This document shows, piece by piece, positions 17,901-25,710 of a stretch of DNA of 64,000 nt. Position 1 is the stretch's first letter. Each line of letters begins with the position of its first letter. Position numbers and translations under genes: made by a program. The notes below the pieces were generated by a model, which saw only the letters and a list, made by a program, of their open reading frames with translations, searched no databases and was not told the origin of the DNA. The DNA is from G963677085 sp963677085 (GTDB taxonomy: Bacteria > Planctomycetota > Planctomycetia > Pirellulales > Thermoguttaceae), in contig CAXXFH010000004.1 in the NCBI GenBank assembly GCA_963677085.2, forward strand, positions 4,712,001 through 4,776,000. Reading direction: 5' to 3'.

Positions 17901-20244
17901 TGCCCGAAAACGCAGAACAGTTCAACGTCAGTGTGCCGTCGTTGCGAATCCCGCCGCCGGAACCAAACTGTCCTTTGGCCGAGTTGTCGGAAAACGTAGA
18001 CTCTCTCACCGTCAGCGTGCTGTTCCGTTCGCCGTAAATCCCGCCGCCGTCCCACACGGCCGAGTTGCCCGAGAGCGTAGAGCCGATCACCGTAAGCGTG
18101 CCGGAGCTGTAAATCCCGCCGCCGTCACGCTCGGCCGAGTTGCCGGAGAACGTGCCACCGGTTACCGTCAGTGTGCCGTAGCTGTAAATCCCGCCGCCGT
18201 CACGCTCGGCCGAGTTGTCGGAGAACGTGCCACCGGTTACCGTCAGTGTGCCGGAGCTGTAAATCCCGCCGCCGTCCCACTCGGCCGAGTTGCCGGAGAA
18301 CGTGCCACCGGTTACCGTCAGTGTGCCGTGGCTATAAATCCCGCCGCCCTCACGCTTGGCTGAGTTGCCCGAAAACGCGGAGCAGTTCAACGTCAGTGCG
18401 CCGTAGCTGCGAATCCCGCCGCCAGTCTTGGCCGAGTTGCCGGAAAAGGTAGACTCTCTCACCGTCAGCGTGCTGTTCCGTTCGCCGTAAATCCCGCCGC
18501 CGGAACCAAACTGCCCTGTGGCCGAGTTGCCCGACAGCGTGGAGCCGATTACCGTCAGGGCGCTTCTGTAGCCGTTGTTGATCCCGCCGCCGTACCTCTC
18601 GGCCGAGTTGCCCGAGAGCGTGGAGCCGATCACCGTTAGCGTGCCGGAGTTGTAGATCCCGCCGCCGTCGTACGTCTCAGCCGAGTTGCCGGAGATCGTG
18701 CAACCGGTTACCGTCAGTGTGCCAGAGTTGTAAATCCCGCCGCCGTACGCGGCCGAGCCGCCGGTAATCGTCAGGCCTGCGAGTTCTACCTCCTCGTCCG
18801 CGGCTGCCACGACACTCAGTACCCCGCTCTGTCCCGCTGCGTCGATCGTCAGGGAAGTGAGCGCAGAGGCGTCAATCACCATGGACTTGTCGATCCGCAG
18901 CGACGTTCCCTGCAGCGTAATGGTCGAATCGTCCAAGGCGGGATCAAAGGTGACCGTCGTGCCCACGCTGTCCGGGTCGGCGTACCAGATCGCCTCGCGT
19001 AGTGAGATCTGCTGGTCGTAGAGGTCGAAGGTGTCCTCCGTCGTGGTCACCGTCACCGAGGGCGTCTCACGGCCGGCTGCCATACCGCTTTGCAACTCGA
19101 AGGCCCCGCAGTCGACCGACGTGCCGTAGACACGGGGATTGCCGTCCAGGCCAAAAGGTATCGGTTCGCTCGTGTCACCGTCGTTGTCAAGATCGAGCGC
19201 GTCCGCCGGCAGCAGCGCGTTATTGCCCGCATCGACGGCCGCACTATAAGCGGTCAGATGCAGATTGCCGTAGTCGTCGTTGGCCGATTCGTCCACGTCG
19301 GGCGTGCCGGGGTCGTCGCCCCAGCCATCGCCGCCGTCGGAGGGATTGCGAACAAAGCCCGGGTCGACGCCTATCAGATTGAAACCGCTGCCAATGCGTA
19401 GGGCTCCGGAAACATCCTCGTGTGAGAGTGCTTCATTCAGAACAACGATTGAATTGGTCACCGTCAGCGAGCCGTTTTGCCTGCGGATCCCGCCGCCGTA
19501 CCGCTCAGCCGAGTTGCCCGCGAACGTACAGCCGGTCACCGTCAGCATGCCGTTGTTGTAGATCCCGCCGCCGTCACTCACAGCCGAGTTGCCCGAGAAC
19601 GTGCAACCAGTCACCGTCAGGACGCTGTTCAGGGCGCTGTAAATCCCGCCGCCGTAACCATACTGTCCTGTGGCCGAGTTGCCTACCAGCGTGGAGCTGA
19701 CAACCGTCAGTGTACCCTCGCTGTAGATCCCGCCCCCCTCATCCGCCAAACCACCGGTGATCGTTAGGCCATCGATTGTTGCGGTAACGCTTTCGCCGAC
19801 ACTGAACACGCGACTTTGCTGGTTGGCGTCGATCGTAAGGAACTCCGCCCCGGGGCCACTTATCGTCACGTCACTGTCGAGCGTCAGTTCGGTTCCGTCG
19901 AGGGTGATCTTTGCCGAACCATCGGCAAATAGTGTTGCGTCGAAGGTGATCTCATCGGCGCCCGGGTAACTCGCCTCATCGGCTGCAAGGACCAACGCCT
20001 CGCGGAGGCTCAAGTCGCCAGCCGAGTAGTCGCCGTCGTTTTCGTCGAGAAGAGTCGAAACGACAAGCGGACTCTCGGTCGCAGTTTCCACGAACATAGG
20101 CATGTAGTCGGTCGGCGTGGCACCAATCGAAAGCATCCGCCGGTCTTCCAGCGGTTCAAACCGTGGGCGGAAGTGGTGTTGTCGACCAAACTGTTGACGG
20201 AGATTCGATGCAGGGCGTGTCGTGGTGGCAGCGCGTCGTTTCAT
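10843..20244 (-). CDS. Giant secreted beta-helix protein with RTX-like C-terminal repeats (3133 aa)
   Basis: Start at 20244 (MKRRAATTTRP) with AGG just upstream. The frame opens at 20340, but this start puts the planctomycete motif FEPLEDRRMLS at residues 29-39, where it usually lies. Residues about 60-2660 are parallel beta-helix sequence made of dozens of LTVTGSTLSGNSA-type rungs with G-G-G-I-Y turns, like polymorphic outer-membrane repeats. It is broken into segments that begin with a S-L-R-E-A motif (five times, the last degenerate) and end with D-x-G-A-Y/F-E, the choice-of-anchor-Q style. A D-G-S-x-G-D-D-type tandem repeat region follows (about 2668-3110). It is probably a cell-surface or adhesion protein, sorted by the N-terminal motif region. 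Monocistronic; the next gene (an integrase) is convergent. Expression and function are unknown. Confidence 0.85.
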   Translation of the reverse strand: MKRRAATTTRPASNLRQQFGRQHHFRPRFEPLEDRRMLSIGATPTDYMPMFVETATESPLVVSTLLDENDGDYSAGDLSLREALVLAADEASYPGADEITFDATLFADGSAKITLDGTELTLDSDVTISGPGAEFLTIDANQQSRVFSVGESVTATIDGLTITGGLADEGGGIYSEGTLTVVSSTLVGNSATGQYGYGGGIYSALNSVLTVTGCTFSGNSAVSDGGGIYNNGMLTVTGCTFAGNSAERYGGGIRRQNGSLTVTNSIVVLNEALSHEDVSGALRIGSGFNLIGVDPGFVRNPSDGGDGWGDDPGTPDVDESANDDYGNLHLTAYSAAVDAGNNALLPADALDLDNDGDTSEPIPFGLDGNPRVYGTSVDCGAFELQSGMAAGRETPSVTVTTTEDTFDLYDQQISLREAIWYADPDSVGTTVTFDPALDDSTITLQGTSLRIDKSMVIDASALTSLTIDAAGQSGVLSVVAAADEEVELAGLTITGGSAAYGGGIYNSGTLTVTGCTISGNSAETYDGGGIYNSGTLTVIGSTLSGNSAERYGGGINNGYRSALTVIGSTLSGNSATGQFGSGGGIYGERNSTLTVRESTFSGNSAKTGGGIRSYGALTLNCSAFSGNSAKREGGGIYSHGTLTVTGGTFSGNSAEWDGGGIYSSGTLTVTGGTFSDNSAERDGGGIYSYGTLTVTGGTFSGNSAERDGGGIYSSGTLTVIGSTLSGNSAVWDGGGIYGERNSTLTVRESTFSDNSAKGQFGSGGGIRNDGTLTLNCSAFSGNSAEHYGGGIYNSGTLTVTGSTLSGNSATGQLGSGGGIYSALNDTLTVIGSTLSGNSAVSDGGGICNEGMLTVIGSMLSGNSAETGGGICSYRTLTVTSSTLSGNSAEQKGGGIYNYRTSTVTSSTLSGNSAGNDGGGIYNRDTLTVTGSTLSGNSATGQFGSGGGIYNFVGCTLVVTNSIVSLNDASSRPNISGDLDGNSGFNLVDVDPGFLRNPSDGGNGWGDNPDTPHVDESANDDYGDLRILRDSPAMDTGNNALLPADTLDLDNDGDTSEPIPFDLGGSPRIFNGTVDIGAYEYQLSPPTGSVLIAGAKEFDGNPNTLDSPSLRIDPQASDASGPVSQMRYRLNGQAWGNWQSYSSSAFGVTLSEDVIQAAGGGPITVWIQYCDTEGNESEIYSDSLDLIPLTVTTLADTIGADGALSLREGLLAAALRPDAAINFAPTLFTSGPATICLGGSELRIEHDLEIEGPGAELLIIDADGRSRVFYVGEDVTATIDGLTITGGSAEDGGGIYSEGTLTVIGSTLVGNSATGQYGYGGGIYSSGTLTVTGSTLVGNSAVYYGGGIYNRYGSTLTVTSSTVAGNSSERYGGGICNQNGTLTVTNSIVALNEALSHEDVSEALGSGSGSNVVGINPGFVRNPSDGGDGWGDNPDTPDVDESANDDYGDLHLTAYSAAVDAGNNALLPADALDVDNDGDTSEPLPYDLDGNPRVYGTSVDCGAFELQSGMAAGRETPSVTVTTTEDTFDLYDQQISLREAIWYADPDSVGTTVTFDPALDDSTITLQGTSLRIDKSMVIDASALSSLTIDAARHSRVLSIAAAADEEVELAGLTITGGSAAYGGGIYNSGTLTVTGCTISGNSAETYDGGGISNAGTLTVTGSTLSDNWAKWDGGGIFNTGALTVTGSAFSRNTAMYSGGGIYGYYGTLTVTGSTLSGNSAGNDGGGVDNSRYSTLTMTDCALVGNSAGNDGGGIYNYDGTLTVTCSTLSGNAAMHSGGGIYNDCGTLTLTNSIIALSTAPSGPNISGALETGSGFNLIGVDPSFVRNPSDGGDGWSDNPNTPNLDESANNDYGDLHLRGGSPANDAGDNSLLPADEFDLDNDGDTSELLPVDLAGNERIVGATVDMGAYEGAVVAELVVSTLVDENDGDYSDGDLSLREAMALAATYAYDQVITFSPDLFVDGSRTIVLDATLGQLEYDAKNSSVDGKVTIEGPGADLLTIDAAGNSRVFAFIGSEAKLEGLTITGGVASGWGGGVYADNGATVEIVACTIAKNSTSGSGGGIRAANGTTLVLTDAVISDNHSGTGGGGISVFETTCTMTNTVITGNTGSNGGGVYALYSAVTLTNATVVDNTAENGGGVYGSGVSLDLINSTVAGNSAEATGGGIYSNGQSFTVTNSTIAHNVANDGGGIYVKAASSTATLNNTIVARNTSHDAGPNIRGELSGANNLIGDGTGQTSLVDGVDGNMVGTAESPIDPLLSDITQFDNGHWGYLLLSESPAIDAGDNALAVDEQGHALADDLAGNPRIENGIVDIGAVEGVATLTEGQIYIVTSLANVIDANDGQLTFIEAFQAANSNRVVGDAPAGSCSELDTIRFADGLAGTVAVDGGQLAIAGKLSIEGPGADMLTFDAQGENRVFYVQSGAEVALSGMTITGGQADDGGGIYSNGTLAIARTTMSDNVAANNGGGVYNRFGVLTVTDCTLSGNVAGADGGAIHDDFGMTAVANSLIAANSAGGSGGGIFATGTVTVGSSTIACNSAENDGGGIYSNSILSIFNSIVALNRADNGANVSGTLTSTSQFNLTDVDPQFVSAASAGEDGIWHTDDDVAGDYRLSIDSPAIDAGSNALAVDADGNPLLWDIRGEGFDRVVNWLVDIGAYENQDVVVTEYYFVGTDGDDTFEFTAGATAADWVVKVNGVEQIFPDTVEQIFFDGLDGNDQVTLIGTAGADTAVLEATAAELSGSGYAVFATNVENSTVYGRAGEDTITFYDNAGRNQFVAGRGFAGYLTGFAGELRSYEFEQVTAYAGDGIDEAKLYDSAGDDVFVSDPDVSVLTGGGMTITVHDFQGVHAYATLGGVDKAYFTDTALDDQVIGTHEYAIMWSPNYEQGVFNRSKFFEESYAVSSHGGADIVKFYDGPGDDAFVADEHEASFTCVNKYTTSSVFVEDFVGVHAFASTGTGYDTATFYDSTGNDEYYSDAVQAALWNTTAGWYNRAKFFERTDAYATAGGTDKATLVDSTFDDNLLLDANSLTIYGADNGHHFGTSFRNRIELFDTVYAKSIGGTDVLELEDSNGADTLEATGHQLSFFSAEHNLDYVLEDIAQTTAKTDDNNTDTRKVLDYLFDIDFEGRWRNAL
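15294..15788 (-). repeat. Internal direct repeat of the giant gene, unit 2
   Basis: About 495 bases nearly identical to 18657-19151 (offset 3,363), followed by a further kilobase of weaker similarity. It encodes the end of a beta-helix domain, a DCGAFELQSGMAAGRET linker and the next SLREA segment. Near-identity at DNA level points to recent segmental duplication or gene conversion. Confidence 0.8.
18657..19151 (-). repeat. Internal direct repeat of the giant gene, unit 1
   Basis: Partner of 15294-15788; the two differ at only a handful of positions, e.g. GATGCTCAG against GACACTCAG near 18815. The spacing of 3,363 bases is a multiple of three, so recombination between units would delete or add 1,121 residues in frame. 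Confidence 0.8.
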
Positions 20245-21066
20245 GGACCTGATCTTCCTGTTCGTTGGGCGATTGTTCCTTGAAGGTGGATTTCTTTCGT
20301 CTTGGAAGACGCTGTCGGAAAAAAGAGAGGGATGGTACAAACCACGCTTGGGTCCGTGGCAGGACGACGTTCCCCCGAGTTCCCAACATCTGATGCAGAG
20401 GAAACCACGGGGAAGCCGCAGGAAAGACCTTCATCGGAGACACTTTCCAGCCTATATGAGGGAGACGAAAACCTCAAGAGGTGTCCACTCACTAAGAGCT
20501 AACAACGCCTCTAGCTGGTGGGGGATGCGCAGCGAAGGCGCGTCTCTGGTATCGTCACCTTCGAAAGGCGTCCGCAGAATCTGCACGAGCGGCGAAATCG
20601 GCTCACGCACCCGCGACACGGTGGCTATCATTCGCGTTTCGCGATCGCCCGGGTGCCACGACTGACAATACCCCCCCAGCAACAGATCCGCCTCACTGAG
20701 CAGTGGGCCGCCATCGCGGGGCTAAGCTAGTTGGCGAAAACATGAAATCGGGGTAGAGAAGGGAGCGGCATTTTCAGTTGACCAAGACCACCCAATTCGC
20801 CGGAGGGCTTCGAGAGACTGCCCGCCCCAGCGAACCCATCGCACACCTGGAATGTCCCCCAAGAATGCTTCCGGCGATGGTGCCGACTATGGTGCCGAGA
20901 TTTTGCAGAAGGGTGCCGAAATGGGTGCCCGCGTAATGTCCGCCATCTGCATCGATCTGCCGTAATCTGCAACGAAAGGGGACTCAGGCGTGGGGAATTC
21001 GACCAGCCAGAGAGACGCCGCAAGGCTTTGGCAGATAGTGACTTGCGCAACGTAATCGCATAAGAG
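20245..21066. other. Gene-free stretch upstream of the giant gene
   Basis: No convincing gene. Open frames here are short and unrelated to anything I know. The first 100 bases are the giant gene's leader. Short direct repeats of the type GGTGCCGA and TGCATCGATCTGCCG occur around 20880-20960 and again at about 21211-21272, flanking the tRNA fragment. Confidence 0.5.
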
Positions 21067-21098
21067 AAGGGCGTTTGCGTCGATGCGCAAACACCCTT
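21067..21098 (-). terminator. Hairpin terminator behind the tRNA-Arg fragment
   Basis: AAGGG-C-GTTTGCG, loop TCGATG, CGCAAAC-A-CCCTT: a 12-bp stem with one mismatch, lying 8 bases past the tRNA 3' end on the minus strand and followed there by a short T-containing tail (CTCTTATG). It fits an intrinsic terminator of the original tRNA gene. Confidence 0.6.
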
Positions 21099-21106
21099 AT
21101 TAAAAG

Positions 21107-21159
<53 letters not shown>

Positions 21160-21493
21160 GTATCTCTATCTTTCGACGTACCCAAGAGATACGGAGCGAG
21201 CAGAAAACGGGGTGCCGACAGTGGTGCCCGCAGGTTTGCTGCGTACAGGTATGATTTGCATCGATCTGCCGAGAAAATAGACATCTGCGGCCTTTCTTGA
21301 GACTCACATTCACCCGCACTGAGACGCCGTAGTGGGCCTGTTGTTTTGCGATGCGCGACCTGATTCGCGCCCATTGAGAAGCAACGCGACTGTCGCCACA
21401 GAATGATCGACACGTCGCAATACAACGTATCAACAAACGAGCAAAGCGGCCGTCGCAAGCCCAACGAAGACGCAGGACCGCGACACGCGATTC

Positions 21494-24400
21494 CTACCGC
21501 ACCTGCTTTTCTCGCTTCGTCCTCTTGCCTTGCGATTCGGTCCAGGTGCGGATTCGCACGGTGAACGCGTGCATCGGATTGATCACGGTGAGTTGCTCGA
21601 CATCTTTCACTTCCAATCCCACTTTGAACAGCGCAGAGAGGAACTGTTTGAAGATCATACAGTAGCCCTGAATCGATCCACCCCGCGGTTTGCCCACCTG
21701 GTAGCCGGATTCGTTGTGAGAAACGAGTACCCGTTCGAGCATGTCGCGGCTGTTGAGAAGCTGTACAAGACGAACATGCTGCGAGATGCTGTCGGACGCA
21801 ACACCGTCGAACGAGACCCAGGCACCCCGTCTCGCCGCTTGCAGAATCAGCTTCACATTCGACTCGTCCTGGGCATGGGCCCAAACCCAGGCTTCGGGAT
21901 GGACGCCTTCTTCTTCGAGAATAGCAAGCTGTTCGATGGCGGCAGGGCCGTCGGGAGTATCGGAGACGATAGTCAGGCCGGTTTCCAGATGAGCTCGGGC
22001 GGCTGCACGCACTAGTCGTTGTTCGATGGTCGACAAGGCCGTCGCGCCAACTCCGATCTTGATGAAACCGGGACGAATCTTCGTGTCGCCGATACCGTTT
22101 CGTGCCTCGGTTATCCAACGAGCAGCCAATTGGTCGACGGTTTCTTCGTAGACATGACGGGGTAAGAACTTGCCGTCCATGACTCCCGAGTAGCCCGTGT
22201 TGGTCAACACCAAGATGCCGGTTGCTCTTGAGAGTCTCGCCAATAATTCAGGATCGCGGCCTTGGTACGCTGGTGTACAGTCCACCAACGCTCGCCCGTT
22301 GCTTAGCCGGTAACGATCCAACACGTCGCGCATTCGCCCGAGCACTTGTTGGATCTCGTAGTGTCTTTCGTCGTTTCGGGCATCTTCGGTGCAATCGGTC
22401 AACACGTGTTCATGCGTCAACGTGGTATGCAGCTTCGTCGGCGCTATCGGGCCGGTGACCGTGTAGATTCTATTGGGAACCAGTCGCGTTGAATTGCCGC
22501 TTGGTGATAGATGAAGATTCGCCAGCGCATCACGCAGGAACGCCCGCAATTGCAGTGAGTCCCACATTTCACGAACGGGAATCTCGCGACTCCTCTGCAA
22601 AGCTTCATCGCAGGCCTGAGTAACAACGAAAAGGACCGAAACAAACCACACGGCCTGGGCCGTGGCGGCAATCATTCCGCCGAAAATGGCTGTGCTGATC
22701 GATCGCAAGGCGGCTCCGCCTGCCCCGCCCGCGATCATCAGTGGAACCATCGCCAGGGTCAAGACACAAGCGGTCATCAGGATTAGCGGATAACACTCCT
22801 GAACTGCATCGGTCGCTGCTTCCACTGCCAAACGTCCATCTGCCCGATACTGCTTGGCCAGGGTTAGGATATGAATCGAGCTACGGCAGGCAAGCCCTGC
22901 CAACAGTACAAATCCGGCGAACGTGTAGATGTCGGCGTCGTATGCTCGGATCCAAAGGGCCACGACGGCACCCAACAAGGCGATCGGCACCGATAGAATC
23001 ACAACCAGCGGCAGAACCCAACTCCGCAAATCAACGACCAGTATCAGATAGACAACCGCCACGACAGCGGCAACGACCATGATCGCCCAGCGACTATCTT
23101 CGCGGTAGGTGGCGGCCGCGCCGGAAAAGGCGAAAGCGGTTGGTGTCGGAAGGCTGCGTTGTGCGGTTGCCTCGATGGCGTTAATGGCGTGTGCCAGCCC
23201 GAAGCTTGGGATCGGTTGCCCCGAAAGCGTAGCCGCACGACGGTTGTCATAACGATAGACGACACTCGGTCCCACGGTCTCGCGCACCTGCAGGATGACG
23301 CTGAGCGGAATACGACTACCGGTAGGGGTGACGAGGGAATACGTCTGAAGACACTCCATTCCGCCGGTTGTTGGGCATTCGGCTTGAAGTAGAAATGGCA
23401 TTTGCCCATCCAAAACAACAAGGCTGTTCTCTTGAACCACCCCCAAGAACGCCTGCAATGTTTCGGTGAGGTTCGTAAGCGAGATGCCGAGTTTTTTCGC
23501 AGTTTGGCGATCCACCTGCAGATTGTACCGCGGCACGTCGGCTCGATAGTTGCATTGAACCTGTTCGAGGCCGGGTTGAACGTTGGCTAACTGGACCAAA
23601 CCATCGCTTACCGTCTGAAGTCGAAGCGGTCCCACACCGCCGATGTCCTGCAAGTGTAGATCAAAACCCAGGACGTTACCCAGCCCACGCACGGGCGGTG
23701 CGACGTGTATCGAGCATTCGGCGTTCGTCAAGTCCGTCAATTGCATCTGCAATGCCCGTTTGATCGATGTCAACTGGGAGTTGGTCCCCCAACGTTCTTT
23801 CCAGGGCTTCAAGAGCACGTAAGAGGTGGCCTGATTCAACCGCATCGCCTTGTCGCAGTCCGAGTAACCCAGCACGGACACGACGTTGTTCACCGCCCAC
23901 TGCCGCCGTACGACGCCCTCGACACGCTCGAGTGTCTTTTGCATTTCTTCCCGAGCGCAACCATCGGGCAACTGGGTATCAACGATCAAGTAACCGGGGT
24001 CTTCCTCTGGCAGCAACACACACGGCAATTGCACCAGTCCGATGGCAGTCACCGCCAGGAGCAAGCCAAACAGCGGCAACGCGACAAGCATACGTCGGCC
24101 CAGCATCGCTGCAAACACCCGATGAAGCGAGGCCGTCGCTCCAATCGTCCGATTCACCGCTCCCGCTACGCCGGCCGTCTCTTGCGACACGCCCTGCAGA
24201 ACCGCCCCACAAAGTGCGGGAGTTACCGTGAAACATGCCAACCAGGAAAGCCCCGCAGCCGAGGCCAACGTAACTGCAAAGGGTTGCAGGAGCAGGCCTT
24301 GCACGCCAGACAACAGAAAACTCGAAAGGCACACACCCGCACACACCACGGCATTCACCGTCAGCGGTGCGGCCAACTCACGCAGGGCCTGCTCGGCGGC

Positions 24401-25702
24401 TTCGCCGGGCGGGAGAAGCTCTTCCTGTATTCCCTGCAACGTTCGACGGCTCACCGTACAAGCATCGTCCGCCACCAGCCCGACGGCCAACAACATCCCC
24501 AACAAGGTCATCGTGTTGATGGCGAAGCCGAAAACAAAAAGTACGACAAACGTGCCACACAGCACGACGGCGGTAGCCAGCAAGGGCGCAAGCATTGCTC
24601 TGACGTTTTGCCGGAAGACGAACACGACTAACAGCATCACAACCGTCACCAGACCCAATATACCCACCATTCTCCGTACGGCGGCTCGCGGTGCGGTGGT
24701 CGTATCGTACTTAATCGCGTAGTCGACATTCTCCACAAACTGTTGCGACACCTGTCGAAGGGCTACGCGGATTTGGCGGGCAACATCAATGGCATTTGCC
24801 CCGGCAACTTGATAAACGGCCAATCCGACGGTTGGCAACCGATTCACCGTTACCTCGCAGTCAGCCGGTTCAGTGCTCGGCTGAAGTTGTGCAACATCGC
24901 CCAGCCGAACGGCGTCACCCGATTCGCTGGTCTTCAGCACAAGGTCTTCGCAGGCGGACAACGTCGTCGAGCCATGGGGAATGCTCACCATGTACTGGCG
25001 TGCTAGCCCGTCGGTCGCCGATGCCATTTGCACACGGCCCACGGTCACCTCCGTAACGTGTTCCCGCAGCGTCTCGACCACACGGTCGGGCGTTAGGCCA
25101 CAGGCGGCCAGCTTGGCCGTGTCCAATCGCACATTGGTACTTCGGTTGGTTGCTCCCCAGACGTCGACCATTGCCACACCCGGTACGGGTTTCACGGCAT
25201 CGCGGAAACGTTCGATTACGACATGGTCGAGGCAACTGCCGTTGTGGCTGTCGCGAGGAAAGAACAGGTGGACCAAAAGCAAAATGTCGGTGGGACGCTG
25301 TTCTGTGCGGAAACCCTCGCGCCGAACCGGTTCGGGCAACTGCGACATAACGGCACCCAAATGGTTCTGTACGCGGGCAGTGGCCAACGGGAGTTCGGTG
25401 CCGTGCTGAAACGTCAAGGTCAGTTCGTACGCCCCTTCGTCGGTTGACTTCGACGACATGCTCACCAGACCTTCCAGACCTTCGAGCTGCGACTCAACGG
25501 CAGCGCCCACCGTTTGCGAGATCTGCTCCGCACCCGCGCCGGCGCAACGTGCGCTGACGATCAGCGTTGGCGGTGCGACGTCAGGCGTCTGTTCCACCGG
25601 TAGATGCACAACGGCGAGACTGCCCAGCCACACGACCAACAAGGCGACCGCGAAGACCCGAATGGGCTGCCGAACAGAGAAGCGGACAAGGCTATCGAAC
25701 AT
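21494..25702 (-). CDS. RND efflux permease fused to a phosphotriesterase-like domain (1402 aa)
   Basis: Residues 1 to about 1045 are an AcrB/HAE1-type RND permease: start RFSVRQPIRVFAVALLVVWLG, two porter domains and the TM4 proton-relay pair in AVGLVADDACTVSRR. The TM10 lysine position reads GLACRSS (Arg for Lys). From about 1075 (RIYTVTGPIAPTKLHTTLTHEHVLTD) to the end is a near-complete phosphotriesterase-family TIM barrel without signal peptide. It keeps the HxH pair (THEH), the bridging Lys (GFIKIGVG) and one His (VWAHAQ). The next His position reads IVSDTPDG, and the late metal Asp reads VSHNESGY. The enzyme half may thus be inactive or altered. A fusion of this kind is not one I know. 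The adaptor gene lies 8 bases upstream, so both are one operon. No stop or frameshift is seen at the joint. Confidence 0.8.
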   Translation of the reverse strand: MFDSLVRFSVRQPIRVFAVALLVVWLGSLAVVHLPVEQTPDVAPPTLIVSARCAGAGAEQISQTVGAAVESQLEGLEGLVSMSSKSTDEGAYELTLTFQHGTELPLATARVQNHLGAVMSQLPEPVRREGFRTEQRPTDILLLVHLFFPRDSHNGSCLDHVVIERFRDAVKPVPGVAMVDVWGATNRSTNVRLDTAKLAACGLTPDRVVETLREHVTEVTVGRVQMASATDGLARQYMVSIPHGSTTLSACEDLVLKTSESGDAVRLGDVAQLQPSTEPADCEVTVNRLPTVGLAVYQVAGANAIDVARQIRVALRQVSQQFVENVDYAIKYDTTTAPRAAVRRMVGILGLVTVVMLLVVFVFRQNVRAMLAPLLATAVVLCGTFVVLFVFGFAINTMTLLGMLLAVGLVADDACTVSRRTLQGIQEELLPPGEAAEQALRELAAPLTVNAVVCAGVCLSSFLLSGVQGLLLQPFAVTLASAAGLSWLACFTVTPALCGAVLQGVSQETAGVAGAVNRTIGATASLHRVFAAMLGRRMLVALPLFGLLLAVTAIGLVQLPCVLLPEEDPGYLIVDTQLPDGCAREEMQKTLERVEGVVRRQWAVNNVVSVLGYSDCDKAMRLNQATSYVLLKPWKERWGTNSQLTSIKRALQMQLTDLTNAECSIHVAPPVRGLGNVLGFDLHLQDIGGVGPLRLQTVSDGLVQLANVQPGLEQVQCNYRADVPRYNLQVDRQTAKKLGISLTNLTETLQAFLGVVQENSLVVLDGQMPFLLQAECPTTGGMECLQTYSLVTPTGSRIPLSVILQVRETVGPSVVYRYDNRRAATLSGQPIPSFGLAHAINAIEATAQRSLPTPTAFAFSGAAATYREDSRWAIMVVAAVVAVVYLILVVDLRSWVLPLVVILSVPIALLGAVVALWIRAYDADIYTFAGFVLLAGLACRSSIHILTLAKQYRADGRLAVEAATDAVQECYPLILMTACVLTLAMVPLMIAGGAGGAALRSISTAIFGGMIAATAQAVWFVSVLFVVTQACDEALQRSREIPVREMWDSLQLRAFLRDALANLHLSPSGNSTRLVPNRIYTVTGPIAPTKLHTTLTHEHVLTDCTEDARNDERHYEIQQVLGRMRDVLDRYRLSNGRALVDCTPAYQGRDPELLARLSRATGILVLTNTGYSGVMDGKFLPRHVYEETVDQLAARWITEARNGIGDTKIRPGFIKIGVGATALSTIEQRLVRAAARAHLETGLTIVSDTPDGPAAIEQLAILEEEGVHPEAWVWAHAQDESNVKLILQAARRGAWVSFDGVASDSISQHVRLVQLLNSRDMLERVLVSHNESGYQVGKPRGGSIQGYCMIFKQFLSALFKVGLEVKDVEQLTVINPMHAFTVRIRTWTESQGKRTKREKQVR

Positions 25703-25710
25703 GGCGCCGA

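Noticed and set aside
13000..19900. Regular spacing of near-identical short blocks resembling a CRISPR array
   Set aside because: The repetition comes from beta-helix rungs in one open frame on the minus strand; there are no unique spacers of constant length and no cas genes.
20452..20730. Small genes upstream of the giant gene
   Set aside because: Overlapping frames on both strands of similar length, with no ribosome sites or motifs, so none can be supported.
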